Assembly: GCA_027296055.1 (NCBI GenBank)
Contig: JAPUJT010000083.1
Coordinates: forward strand, 1-38,658
DNA length: 38,658 bases
Direction of reading: 5' to 3'
From: Planctomycetota bacterium
GTDB lineage: Bacteria > Planctomycetota > JAPUJT01
Part shown: piece after piece, positions 7,900-16,071 of the stretch
Numbering within the stretch: position 1 is the stretch's first letter
Layout: every line of letters starts with the position of its first letter
The notes under the pieces: generated by a model
Databases searched by the model: none
What the model was told of the DNA's origin: nothing
What the model saw: only the letters and a program-made list of their open reading frames with translations
Program-made: the position numbers and the translations under genes

Positions 7900-8598
7900 A
7901 TGGAAAAGATCGGGACCCGAGAGACCCTGCGAGCCAACCTGGAAGGCGTCCGACTGGAGATCCGGGAGGCGGCTGAGAGAAGCGGCCGGACGGAGGCGGA
8001 TGTCACCCTCGTCGCCGTGACCAAGTACGTCGGCCGGGAGGAGATCTCCGCCTTGATCGATCTCGGAGTCGCCGCTCTGGGGGAGAACCGGATCCAGGGC
8101 GCCGAGGAGAAGATCGTCCGCGCCACGGGCGTCTCCTGGCACATGATCGGGCACCTCCAGCGCAACAAGGTGAAGAAGGCCCTCCGGTTCTTCGACTGGG
8201 TCGAATCGGTAGACAGCCTTCGACTCGCCGCGAAGCTGGAGGAGGAGGCCGAGAGGTCGGGCCGCGCGGTCTCGATCCTCCTCGAGATCAATGTTGGACA
8301 GGAGTCGGCCAAGACGGGGCTCCCACCAGGCGAGGCGATCCCCCTCCTTCGCGAGATGGCCGGATTTCATCACGTGGAGGCGCGCGGTTTCATGGCGATG
8401 GCCCCGGCAGCGGATGATCCGGAGGCGAGCCGCCCCTTCTTCCGGAAGCTCCGCGGGATCCAGGAAGAGGCTCGCGACGCCACCGGCCTCGATCTTCCGG
8501 ACCTTTCGATGGGGATGAGCCAGGACTTCGCCGTGGGGATCGAGGAAGGGGCAACGATCGTGCGAATCGGTCAGGCGCTCTACAGGAAACGGAACTGA
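7900..8598 (+). CDS. yggS: PLP homeostasis protein, YggS/PROSC family
   Basis: A 232-residue protein from ATG 7900 (an upstream in-frame ATG at 7870 would add ten residues that do not look conserved). Family landmarks: TLVAVTKYV with the PLP-binding lysine K42, ALGENRIQGAEEK, WHMIGHLQRNKVK, VDSLRLAAKL, LLEINVGQESAKTG, GFMAMAP, LSMGMSQDFAVGIEEGATIVRIGQALY. This is a single alanine-racemase-like TIM barrel without racemase activity. Family members buffer free pyridoxal 5'-phosphate and affect amino-acid metabolism. It is the first gene of a six-gene operon; the kinase gene begins one base after its stop. In many bacteria yggS sits near yggT/yggU, and here yggU (DUF167) is two genes further on, so the association is preserved around an inserted kinase. 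Confidence 0.95.
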   Translation: MEKIGTRETLRANLEGVRLEIREAAERSGRTEADVTLVAVTKYVGREEISALIDLGVAALGENRIQGAEEKIVRATGVSWHMIGHLQRNKVKKALRFFDWVESVDSLRLAAKLEEEAERSGRAVSILLEINVGQESAKTGLPPGEAIPLLREMAGFHHVEARGFMAMAPAADDPEASRPFFRKLRGIQEEARDATGLDLPDLSMGMSQDFAVGIEEGATIVRIGQALYRKRN

Positions 8599-8599
8599 T

Positions 8600-11194
8600 A
8601 TGCCGCTCTTGCTCGTCGAGAAAGGCCCGGATCGCGGCGTCAGCTTCACGTTCAAGAAGAAGGATGAATGCCTCGTCGGCCGCGAGAAGGCATGCCACCT
8701 CCAGCTCAAGGATCCGATGACGTCCCGGAGACACTTCCGGATACGAGGGGACGGGGAGCGATTCCAGCTCGAAGACCTGGGCAGCCGGAACGGGACGTAT
8801 CTCAATGGCAAGAAGGTCCTCGAGGAGTTCGTCCAGATCGAGGACAAGGTGCAGGTCGGTCAGACGATCATCTCGGTGCTGGCGGACAGCGCCGCCCGCC
8901 GCAAGGGCCCACACACCGGCAAGACGATTCGCGGCTACCTCTTCCAGGAGAGGCTCGGACGGGGCGGGATGGGAACCGTCTACAAGGCCCGGCAGATCTC
9001 GCTCGATCGGTCCGTCGCCGTCAAGATCCTCTCCCCGGAGCTGACCAAGGATCCTGCGTTCGTCGATCTCTTCTTCCGGGAGGCGAGGTCGGCAGGTCGA
9101 CTCGCCCATCCCAACGTGGTGCAGGTCTATGACGTCGTGGAGGCGGACGGAGTCTACTTCTATTCGATGGAGCTGATCGAGCGCGGGAGCGTCATGGACA
9201 TCCTCACGAACGAGGGGCCGCTCTCTCCGCGGAGGGCCCTCGAGATCATCCTGGATGCGGCCCGGGCCCTCGAGTACGCGGAACGTTCGAAGGTGATTCA
9301 CAGAGACGTGAAGCCGGACAACTTGATGATCACCGCCAACGGCACCGTCAAGATATGCGACCTCGGGATCGCCAAGACGTTCGCCGAGGCGAGGCAGGTC
9401 AATCCCGCGGAAGGTATCGCCGGCTCCCCTCACTACATGGCCCCCGAGCAAGGCGCCGGTCAGCCGATCGATCACCGGGCCGACATCTACTCCCTCGGCG
9501 TCTCGCTCTTCGAGATGCTGACCGGTGACACTCCCTTCGACGGGGCCACGCAAGCGGAGCTGATCGCGAAACACATCCGTTCGAAGCCGCCGGCGATACG
9601 GTCGATCCGGCCCGAGATCCCCCGCTCCGTCGCCCGACTGGTCGACAGGATGATGGCCAAGAGGCCGGATGATCGCTTCGACAGCGCACGGGACCTGGCC
9701 AAGGAGAGCAGTCGCCTGATCGCGACCCTTCGCGGGGAGGGGGCGCGCCCTTCGACGGAAGTTCTCCCGAAGCCTGCTTCGCCCTGGCTTCGGATTTTCC
9801 TGCTGGTGGCGGTCATGAGCTTGTGGGTCGTCCTCGCTCAATTTTGGTCTGGAAGTCAACTGGAGTCGGCGAGGCGGGCCACGGAGGGTCTTCATAGCGA
9901 GTGGCGCGGACATGACTTTGGCGAGGCGGCCTCACGGTTCTGGAAAGGAAGACTCGCGGAGGCCAGGCCCCTCGTGGAGAGACTCATGCGCAGCCCCGAT
10001 CCGGATCTGGCAGAGAGGGCACGCGCCCTCCTCGCCGAGATCGAGAGGTCGGAGAAGGTTATGAAGGAATTCGACCTGGCCTGGCAGGCAACACAGAAGT
10101 TCCGGGCGGAACATGCAGATGACCTGCGCGGTTACAAGAGTATGCTCGATGAGCTGAGGTCCCGACCCCTCGGTCGCAGTGCGCTGGAGCGGAAGCTGCG
10201 CCTTAGTATCGAGAAGGATCTTGCCCGGGTCCGCGAGAGTCTTCGAGAGGAAGATGAAAAGGTCCTCACCAAGGCCAGGCGAATCGAGGGGGAGAGAGAG
10301 AGCCTCGCCCGTGCGATCGAAGATGTCAATACACGACTCGAGGCCGGAGCCTTCCGAGGAGCCCTCTCCAGGGTCGAGCGTCTCCGCGAGGAGCTGCCCA
10401 GTTTCGGCCTGGAATGCGACCTCCTGGAGCGTCGTGTCCACGACAAGGCTCAGGAAGCCTACCGATCCATCGAGTCGGAGGTCGGACGGCTGCGGGGGAA
10501 GGGGATGCTGGACGAGGCGGTGACGCTTCTTCGGGGGGCGCTTGCGGACACGCCTTACGAGGAGATCCGGCGCAAGGTGTTCGCATTGCAAGGAGAGATC
10601 GAGGTAGAGGCGAAGGAGGTCACCAGGCGTGAGCAGGCAGAGCGAGACAGCGGCGATCGCAACCGCTTCGATGAGTCGAGGAGGCTCTCGAAGGAAGAGG
10701 TGCGCGACCTCCGGATTCCCGAGGCCATCGAGATCCTCGAGAATGGGCGGAATAGCCTGACCGGGAGGGCGTATCGCCAGAATTTCGACTGGCGAATCGC
10801 CCACCTTCGGCGTATCCAGGGAGTCTTCGACCGGATCGGCAGGCACGTCAAGAGCGGAGAAGGTCGTCCACTGAAGACCTATCACAACAAGGTGCAGTGG
10901 CGAATCCGGAGGGTGGAGAAAGGTGGCGTGGTCATCCGGAACGACAGATCGGGAGAGGCGGAGCTCCCCAAGGGGTGGGGATGGCTCGGCTGGAAGGAAA
11001 TCCACAGGATCTGCCGGCTGATTGACGAGAAGTTGACGGCGAGGGATAGGTTGAATCTCTATGCCTTGTGCAGGGAATTCGGTGCGACGAGGCCCGCCGA
11101 GACGGAAAGGAAGCTGGCGCTCGCTCTCCTGGAGACAAAGGATGATCCGGAAGTGCGGCAGGCCTTCCACGACTACGAAAAGGGGAAATGGTAA
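8600..11194 (+). CDS. FHA domain-containing transmembrane Ser/Thr protein kinase
   Basis: An 864-residue protein. An FHA domain (about residues 5-95) has LVGREKACHLQL, SRRH and GSRNGTYLNGKKV, the phosphothreonine-binding signature. A Hanks-type kinase follows (about 110-375) with glycine loop GRGGMGTVYKA, VAIK-type lysine K142, HRDVKPDN with D236, DLG with D254, and APEQ. A single hydrophobic segment lies at about 394-416 (FLLVAVMSLWVVLAQFW). The remaining ~450 residues are highly charged, helical and coiled-coil-like, ending in a small beta-rich part (WRIRRVEKGGVVIRNDRSGE) followed by WGWLGW. The N-terminal FHA plus kinase would be cytoplasmic and the helical part periplasmic. It may autophosphorylate and bind its own phosphothreonine through FHA. 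It lies in an operon with translation and salvage genes, and its last seven bases overlap yggU. Substrate unknown. Confidence 0.95.
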   Translation: MPLLLVEKGPDRGVSFTFKKKDECLVGREKACHLQLKDPMTSRRHFRIRGDGERFQLEDLGSRNGTYLNGKKVLEEFVQIEDKVQVGQTIISVLADSAARRKGPHTGKTIRGYLFQERLGRGGMGTVYKARQISLDRSVAVKILSPELTKDPAFVDLFFREARSAGRLAHPNVVQVYDVVEADGVYFYSMELIERGSVMDILTNEGPLSPRRALEIILDAARALEYAERSKVIHRDVKPDNLMITANGTVKICDLGIAKTFAEARQVNPAEGIAGSPHYMAPEQGAGQPIDHRADIYSLGVSLFEMLTGDTPFDGATQAELIAKHIRSKPPAIRSIRPEIPRSVARLVDRMMAKRPDDRFDSARDLAKESSRLIATLRGEGARPSTEVLPKPASPWLRIFLLVAVMSLWVVLAQFWSGSQLESARRATEGLHSEWRGHDFGEAASRFWKGRLAEARPLVERLMRSPDPDLAERARALLAEIERSEKVMKEFDLAWQATQKFRAEHADDLRGYKSMLDELRSRPLGRSALERKLRLSIEKDLARVRESLREEDEKVLTKARRIEGERESLARAIEDVNTRLEAGAFRGALSRVERLREELPSFGLECDLLERRVHDKAQEAYRSIESEVGRLRGKGMLDEAVTLLRGALADTPYEEIRRKVFALQGEIEVEAKEVTRREQAERDSGDRNRFDESRRLSKEEVRDLRIPEAIEILENGRNSLTGRAYRQNFDWRIAHLRRIQGVFDRIGRHVKSGEGRPLKTYHNKVQWRIRRVEKGGVVIRNDRSGEAELPKGWGWLGWKEIHRICRLIDEKLTARDRLNLYALCREFGATRPAETERKLALALLETKDDPEVRQAFHDYEKGKW

Positions 11195-11535
11195 GCGGGA
11201 CCGGAATACGGTTGACTTCCACACCCGAAGGGACTGTCATCCCCGTCCGCGCCGTACCCAGGGCAAAGGCATCCCGGATCCTGGGTGAGTACGACGGCGC
11301 CCTGCGCGTCGCCGTGGCGGCCCCCCCGGAAGGGGGCCGAGCGAACGGCGCTCTCCTCTCCGTTCTGGCCGAGGCCCTGGGTGTCAGGCAGAACTCGCTC
11401 GAGATCAAGCGGGGAAGAGCGTCCCGGGACAAAGCGATCCTCATCCGAGGCGAAGACGCGGTCAACGTCGCGATGAGGCTGAGAACGATTCTCGGCAGCG
11501 CCGGTCAGGATCCATCGAAAGAGAGTGGGAGATGA
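11188..11535 (+). CDS. yggU: DUF167/YggU family protein
   Basis: A 115-residue protein. The DUF167 signature is clear: VRAVPRAKASRILGEYDGAL, then LRVAVAAPPEGGRANGALL, then LEIKRGRASRDKAILI. Family members are small alpha/beta proteins of unknown function that are widely conserved next to yggT/yggS. ATG 11188 overlaps the end of the kinase gene by seven bases, and the final four bases (ATGA) overlap the start of mtnP, so it is translationally coupled on both sides. The last ~15 residues (SAGQDPSKESGR) extend past the domain. Confidence 0.93.
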   Translation: MVSGTGIRLTSTPEGTVIPVRAVPRAKASRILGEYDGALRVAVAAPPEGGRANGALLSVLAEALGVRQNSLEIKRGRASRDKAILIRGEDAVNVAMRLRTILGSAGQDPSKESGR

Positions 11536-12392
11536 CGGAACGACGGATCGGCATCATCGGCGGGAGCGGTCTCTACGAGATGGAGGGTGTCGAGGGGAAG
11601 GAAGAGGTGGCAGTGCAGACGCCGTTCGGAGATCCGTCCGATTCGATCCTCCTGGGCCACCTGGCCGATCGAGCCGTCGCCTTCCTTCCGCGGCATGGCC
11701 GGGGTCACCGGATCTCTCCCAGCCGGATCAACTACCGGGCGAATATCTTCGCCTTGAAAAAGCTGGGCGCCGAATGGATCATCTCCATCACGGCTGTCGG
11801 GTCGATGAAGGAGGAGATCGAGCCGGGTCAGATCGTTATCCCCGATCAGTTCATCGATCGGACCTGGCTGCGAGAGCCATCGTTCTTCGGAGATGGCGTC
11901 GTCGTCCACGCCGCCCTCGCCAACCCGGTCTGCTCGACACTGGCTGCGAACCTGGCCGATGCGAGCGAAGAGGCAGGCGCGAAGGTGCGCCGTGGGGGAA
12001 CCTACATCTGCATCGAGGGTCCCCAGTTCTCGACCCGCGCCGAATCTGCCGTCTACCGGTCCTTCGGTGTGGACGTGATCGGGATGACGAACATGCCCGA
12101 GGCGAAGCTCGCACGGGAGGCCGAGATCTGCTACTCGACGGTGGCCCTGGCCACCGACTACGATTGCTGGCACCCGCAGTGGGAGGATGTGACGGTGGAG
12201 CGCGTCCTCGACATTCTCGGAAAGAACGTCGAGATGGCGCGGGATGTGATAAGGGAGGCCGTGCGCACGATTCCGACCGATCGAAGCTGCAAGTGCCCGA
12301 CAGCGCTGCGATCCGCCATCATCACGGACCGCGCGGCGATACCGGAACAGATGAAGAAGGACCTGGACCTGCTGATCGGAAAGTACGTGTAG
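11532..12392 (+). CDS. mtnP: S-methyl-5'-thioadenosine phosphorylase
   Basis: A 286-residue trimeric-type nucleoside phosphorylase. Phosphate and substrate motifs: IGIIGGSGLY (residues 7-15), LPRHGRGH (52-59), TAVGSMKEE, ICIEGPQFSTRAES, GMTNMPEAKLAREAEICY and ATDYDCW. The aspartates in TDYDCW mark 6-aminopurine specificity and favour MTA phosphorylase over guanosine/inosine phosphorylase. It cleaves methylthioadenosine, the by-product of polyamine synthesis, to adenine and methylthioribose-1-phosphate for methionine salvage. The ATG overlaps yggU (ATGA) and the stop is immediately followed by the ileS ATG. No other methionine-salvage gene is visible here. NMPEAK shows a lysine where I would expect a hydrophobic residue; I do not read this as loss of function. 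Confidence 0.94.
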   Translation: MTERRIGIIGGSGLYEMEGVEGKEEVAVQTPFGDPSDSILLGHLADRAVAFLPRHGRGHRISPSRINYRANIFALKKLGAEWIISITAVGSMKEEIEPGQIVIPDQFIDRTWLREPSFFGDGVVVHAALANPVCSTLAANLADASEEAGAKVRRGGTYICIEGPQFSTRAESAVYRSFGVDVIGMTNMPEAKLAREAEICYSTVALATDYDCWHPQWEDVTVERVLDILGKNVEMARDVIREAVRTIPTDRSCKCPTALRSAIITDRAAIPEQMKKDLDLLIGKYV

Positions 12393-15197
12393 ATGAAGGC
12401 CGAGGAAAAGAAGACCGACTACAAGAAGACCCTGAACCTTCCATCCACCGATTTTCCGATGCGAGCGAACCTGCCCCAGCTCGAGCCCCGGATCCAGAAG
12501 AAGTGGGAAGAGGACGGACTCTACGACCGGATCCGACAGGCACGCGCGAGGGGCAAGCGATACATCCTCCATGATGGCCCGCCCTACGCCAACGGGGATG
12601 TCCACCTCGGGACAGGGCTGAACAAGATCCTCAAGGACCTTCTCGTTCGTACGGAGACGATGAAGGGGAAGGACGCTCCGTTCGTCCCTGGATGGGACTG
12701 CCACGGACTCCCGATCGAGCACATCGTCCAGCAGCAGTGGGCAGGCAAGTCGATCCCGGTTTTACAGATCCGAAAAGAGTGCGAAAAATATGCCCGAAAG
12801 TACCTGGATATCCAGCGCAAGCAGTTCCGCCGGCTCGGGGTGCTGGGCGCGTGGGATCATCCTTACCTGACCCTGGACCTGACCTATGAGGCGGGGATCC
12901 TCGAGGTCTTCCGAGGCCTGGTGGAGAAGGGATATGTCTATCGCGAGCTGCGTCCGATCCACTGGTGCATCGAGTGCAGGACCGCGCTCGCCGAGGCGGA
13001 ACTGGAATACGTGGATCACGAGAGCCCGTCGGTAGCCGTCGCGCTCGGCCTCGAGAAAGGGTACGAGAAGCCGTTCCGCGCGAAGGCGGCCGGACCCGCC
13101 TTCCTGATCATCTGGACGACCACTCCCTGGACGCTCCCCGCGAATCGCGGCGTGGCGGTCCACCCCGACAACGAGTATGTCCTCGTCGAGTTTCAGGGGA
13201 TCCCGGGACTCGGGACAATCAAGGGGGTGGTGGCGGAGCCCCTGGCCGAAGCGGTCGCCAGGATGATCTCGAGTCCGAGCCACCGGGTCCTCGGGCGAGC
13301 CAAGGGCAAGGAACTCACCGGATTGAGGTATGAACATCCGTTCGAATCGCGCAGCCAGCCGGTGATCCTGGCCGATCACGTCACCCTCGAGGAGGGAACG
13401 GGTCTCGTCCACACGGCTCCCGGCCACGGCTCCGAGGACTTCTATTCGGGAGTGGAGAACAAGCTCGAGATCTTCTCCCCGGTCGACGATGGCGGCATCT
13501 TCACGAAAGGCCCCTGGGAGGGGAAGGAGGTCTTCGAAGCGAACCCCCTGATTGTTGCGGAGCTGGAGAAGCGGGGTCGGTTGCTGGATCACCGCCCGAT
13601 CCGACACCGGTACCCGATCTGCTGGCGGTGCAAGAAGCCGGTGATCTTCCGCGCCACGAAGCAGTGGTTCATCAGCGTGGAGCACAACGGGCTTCGCGGA
13701 AAGCTCCTCGATGCCATATCTCATGCCGGCTGGGTTCCCGACTGGAGCCTCAACCGGATCTCGAGCATGGTGGAGCAGCGGCCGGACTGGTGCATCTCGC
13801 GGCAGAGAGCCTGGGGAGTTCCGATCCCCGCCGTCCACTGCGAAGGATGCGGGGAGGGGTCCACATCACCGGACCTGGTGGAAAAGACGGGGAAGGTCTT
13901 CGGGGAGAGAGGGTCGAACGCCTGGTTCTCCGAACCGGTGGAGACGTTTCTGCCGGACGGTTACCGGTGTCCCGACTGCGGCGAGGCGAAATTTCGTAAG
14001 GGAATGGACATCTTCGACGTCTGGTTCGAGGCCGGATCCAGCCACCATGCCGTGCTCACGAAGAGGGAGGATCAGTCCTTCCCCGCGGACCTTTACCTCG
14101 AGGGAACGGATCAGCATCGGGGCTGGTTTCAGCTCTCGCTGCTGCCGTCGGTGGCTACCAAGGGAGTGGCGCCATTCCGGAAGGTTCTCACCCACGGCTT
14201 CGTGGTGGACGAGCACGGCAAGAAGTATTCCAAGAGCAGCCGGAACTACGTCCTGGCGGAAGAGGCGGCGGAAAAGCACGGTGCCGACGTTCTCCGGATC
14301 TGGGTCGCCTCCGCCGACTACACGCTGGACGTGAGATTCTCTCCGGAGATCCTCGCCAGGAATGTAGAGGCGTACAAGAAGATCCGGAACACCTTCCGCT
14401 TTCTCCTCGGCAACTTGAACGACTTCGATCCTGCTCGGCACTCGATCGCTCCGGAGAAGATGGCGGAGATCGATCGATGGGTCGTCTCTACCCTCCGCCG
14501 GGTTATCGCGACGACGCGGAAGGCCTACGAGGAGTACGCCTTTCACCGGGCCTTTCAGGAGATCTACAACTTCTGCGTGGTGGAGCTGTCCAGCATCTAC
14601 TTCGATGTTCGCAAGGACTGCCTCTATACCGAGGCCGCCGATTCCACTTCACGCCGATCGGCTCAGATGGCTCTTCACGAAGCCCTCTCCTCGCTCGTCC
14701 CGCTGATCAGCCCGATTCTCGTCCACACGACCGAGGAGGTCTGGGAGGCCCACGGGGAGGCGCAGAGCATTCACCTCGCCCTCTGGCCGGAGCCGGGAAA
14801 GCGAGATACGGATCTGGAGGAGAAGTGGGAGCGGATCCTGGCGATCCGCCACGAGGTGAACCGTGAGCTGGAGGCCCTCCGCGCGGCGAAGACGATCCGC
14901 TCCTCCCAGGAGGCGGTGGTGAACCTCTCCTCCTCGGATCCCGACCTCGTCCGATTCCTGCGCTCTCAGGAAATCTGGCAGGAGGTCCTGATCGTCTCCT
15001 CCGTGATCATCCACGATGTTCCCGGGAAGGATTTCGAACCGGGGCGAGAGCTCAAGGAGCTGCGAGTCAAGGTGGCCCGGGCAACGGATCCGAAGTGCGC
15101 CCGTTGCTGGAATCTTCGGGCAGACGTCGGTTCCGATGCGTCCCATCCCGAGATCTGTGGCCGGTGCGCAAGGGTCGTCACGGAAGGGAAAGGCTAG
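12393..15197 (+). CDS. ileS: Isoleucine--tRNA ligase
   Basis: A 934-residue class I aminoacyl-tRNA synthetase. HIGH-type motif: GPPYANGDVHLGTGLNKILK with H71-L72-G73-T74. Editing domain (CP1) from about residue 190 with WTTTPWTLPANRGVAV. WCISRQRAWGVPIP and EGTDQHRGWFQLSLL belong to the catalytic core. The KMSKS loop reads K611-Y612-S613-K614-S615 in GKKYSKSSRNY, so tyrosine replaces the usual methionine. The anticodon-binding helical region follows. The C-terminal zinc site is complete, with C902, C905, C922 and C925 (CARCW...CGRC). This domain order is that of bacterial (type 1) IleS. The start directly abuts the mtnP stop, with GGAAAG upstream inside mtnP; rnhA begins one base after its stop. 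lspA, a frequent neighbour in other bacteria, is absent. Confidence 0.97.
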   Translation: MKAEEKKTDYKKTLNLPSTDFPMRANLPQLEPRIQKKWEEDGLYDRIRQARARGKRYILHDGPPYANGDVHLGTGLNKILKDLLVRTETMKGKDAPFVPGWDCHGLPIEHIVQQQWAGKSIPVLQIRKECEKYARKYLDIQRKQFRRLGVLGAWDHPYLTLDLTYEAGILEVFRGLVEKGYVYRELRPIHWCIECRTALAEAELEYVDHESPSVAVALGLEKGYEKPFRAKAAGPAFLIIWTTTPWTLPANRGVAVHPDNEYVLVEFQGIPGLGTIKGVVAEPLAEAVARMISSPSHRVLGRAKGKELTGLRYEHPFESRSQPVILADHVTLEEGTGLVHTAPGHGSEDFYSGVENKLEIFSPVDDGGIFTKGPWEGKEVFEANPLIVAELEKRGRLLDHRPIRHRYPICWRCKKPVIFRATKQWFISVEHNGLRGKLLDAISHAGWVPDWSLNRISSMVEQRPDWCISRQRAWGVPIPAVHCEGCGEGSTSPDLVEKTGKVFGERGSNAWFSEPVETFLPDGYRCPDCGEAKFRKGMDIFDVWFEAGSSHHAVLTKREDQSFPADLYLEGTDQHRGWFQLSLLPSVATKGVAPFRKVLTHGFVVDEHGKKYSKSSRNYVLAEEAAEKHGADVLRIWVASADYTLDVRFSPEILARNVEAYKKIRNTFRFLLGNLNDFDPARHSIAPEKMAEIDRWVVSTLRRVIATTRKAYEEYAFHRAFQEIYNFCVVELSSIYFDVRKDCLYTEAADSTSRRSAQMALHEALSSLVPLISPILVHTTEEVWEAHGEAQSIHLALWPEPGKRDTDLEEKWERILAIRHEVNRELEALRAAKTIRSSQEAVVNLSSSDPDLVRFLRSQEIWQEVLIVSSVIIHDVPGKDFEPGRELKELRVKVARATDPKCARCWNLRADVGSDASHPEICGRCARVVTEGKG

Positions 15198-15198
15198 C

Positions 15199-15603
15199 AT
15201 GGGTTTGAGTCTGATCGCCTATACCGATGGGGCTTCGAGGGGCAATCCCGGGGAATCGGGGATAGGCGTCTCCATCCAGGACGCCGACGGGACACCGATC
15301 GACGAGATCGCCCGGTTCATCGGAATCGCCACGAATAACGTCGCGGAATACCGCGCGGTGATCGCCGCCGTGAGCCGATCGAAGGAGCTAGGCGTCACTC
15401 ACCTGCTGATACGCACCGATAGCGAGCTGGTGGCGCGGCACCTGACGGGTCAGTACCGCGTGAAGAGCCCGAAACTCCGTCCGCTGTACGAGGAGGCGAA
15501 GGATCTGCTCGGATCGATCCCGTCCTGGGAGATCGTCTCCATTCCGCGTGAGGAGAACCGAGAGGCGGATAGATTGGCGAACGAGGGGATCGACCAGCGA
15601 TAG
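15199..15603 (+). CDS. rnhA: Ribonuclease HI family protein
   Basis: A 134-residue RNase H fold from ATG 15199, preceded by AAGGGAAAGG. The four catalytic carboxylates are visible: D10 in AYTDGASRGNPG, E50 in NNVAEYRAV, D74 in LLIRTDSELV and D124 in EENREADRLAN. The protein is shorter than E. coli RNase HI and lacks its basic protrusion; the TNNVAEY motif is that of the compact RNase HI-like group found in many bacteria and archaea. It degrades the RNA strand of RNA-DNA hybrids. It is the last gene of the yggS operon and is convergent with the gene ending at 15640. The short intervening 36 bases contain no clear terminator. Confidence 0.93.
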   Translation: MGLSLIAYTDGASRGNPGESGIGVSIQDADGTPIDEIARFIGIATNNVAEYRAVIAAVSRSKELGVTHLLIRTDSELVARHLTGQYRVKSPKLRPLYEEAKDLLGSIPSWEIVSIPREENREADRLANEGIDQR

Positions 15604-15639
15604 CCGCCGGCGAAAGCGTCACACCGAAACGTCAATCCA

Positions 15640-15996
15640 TCAGGTGCGTGTCCGCAAGACCCACTCGATCAACAGTGAGCCCCCCGCGCCGAGCACGGTG
15701 AAAAGGAGGAAGAGGGCTGAGCTACGCCGCGCCCGGGTCCTGGCCGCCGCGACGGCTCGGCCCTTGAAGGAGCGCCGCGGCCCGGCGACCTGCGCGGGTC
15801 GCGGGACGTAGAGGGCGGCGAGCTCTGACTTGCCGATCCAGCCCATCGAGAGGGCGATCTGGCCTATAGCGGGAGGTTGCAACCCCAGCGCTCGGATCTG
15901 GTTGCGGATCTCCTGGCAGGCGTCCACTCGATCCGCCGCCATCGTCCCGTCACGGACGGCCTTCTCGCCGATGCTCGCTTCGGTTGGAACCGTCAC
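15640..15996 (-). CDS. Small protein with GspE-N-like helical domain and C-terminal TM
   Basis: A 118-residue protein from GTG 15996, chosen because GGGGGG lies five bases upstream and because the longer reading (TTG 16038) would run through a hairpin. Residues 5-65 (IGEKAVRDGTMAADRVDACQEIRNQIRAL... IGQIALSMGWIGKSELAALY) have the repeated pattern of a 'tag-along' helical domain resembling the N-terminal domain of GspE/PilB-type ATPases, which also occurs on kinases and in isolation. A basic stretch (RARRSS) precedes one hydrophobic segment near the C-terminus (LFLLFTVLGAGGSLLIEWVL). It follows the coiled-coil gene at 16072 by about 75 bases on the same strand. Function unknown; the domain similarity is from memory and is weak. 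Confidence 0.68.
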   Translation of the reverse strand: MTVPTEASIGEKAVRDGTMAADRVDACQEIRNQIRALGLQPPAIGQIALSMGWIGKSELAALYVPRPAQVAGPRRSFKGRAVAAARTRARRSSALFLLFTVLGAGGSLLIEWVLRTRT

Positions 15997-16015
15997 GATG
16001 CCCCCCAATAGAACA

Positions 16016-16046
16016 GGCGCCTGCTGCCTTTCCGGCAAGAGGCGCC
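16016..16046 (-). terminator. Hairpin between the coiled-coil gene and the GspE-N-like gene
   Basis: GGCGCCT and AGGCGCC form a 7-bp outer stem, with GCC/GGC closing an inner loop. No long T-run follows on the minus strand (TGTTCT), so it may act as an attenuator or processing site rather than a full terminator. It ends just upstream of the ribosome site for GTG 15996. Confidence 0.4.
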
Positions 16047-16071
16047 CGCGTAGATCTCGACGAATGGTAGG

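Noticed and set aside
8390..9913. Minus-strand open frame of about 500 codons opposite the kinase
   Set aside because: It overlaps a clear FHA/kinase gene, has no ribosome site or domain, and shows the same shadow composition.
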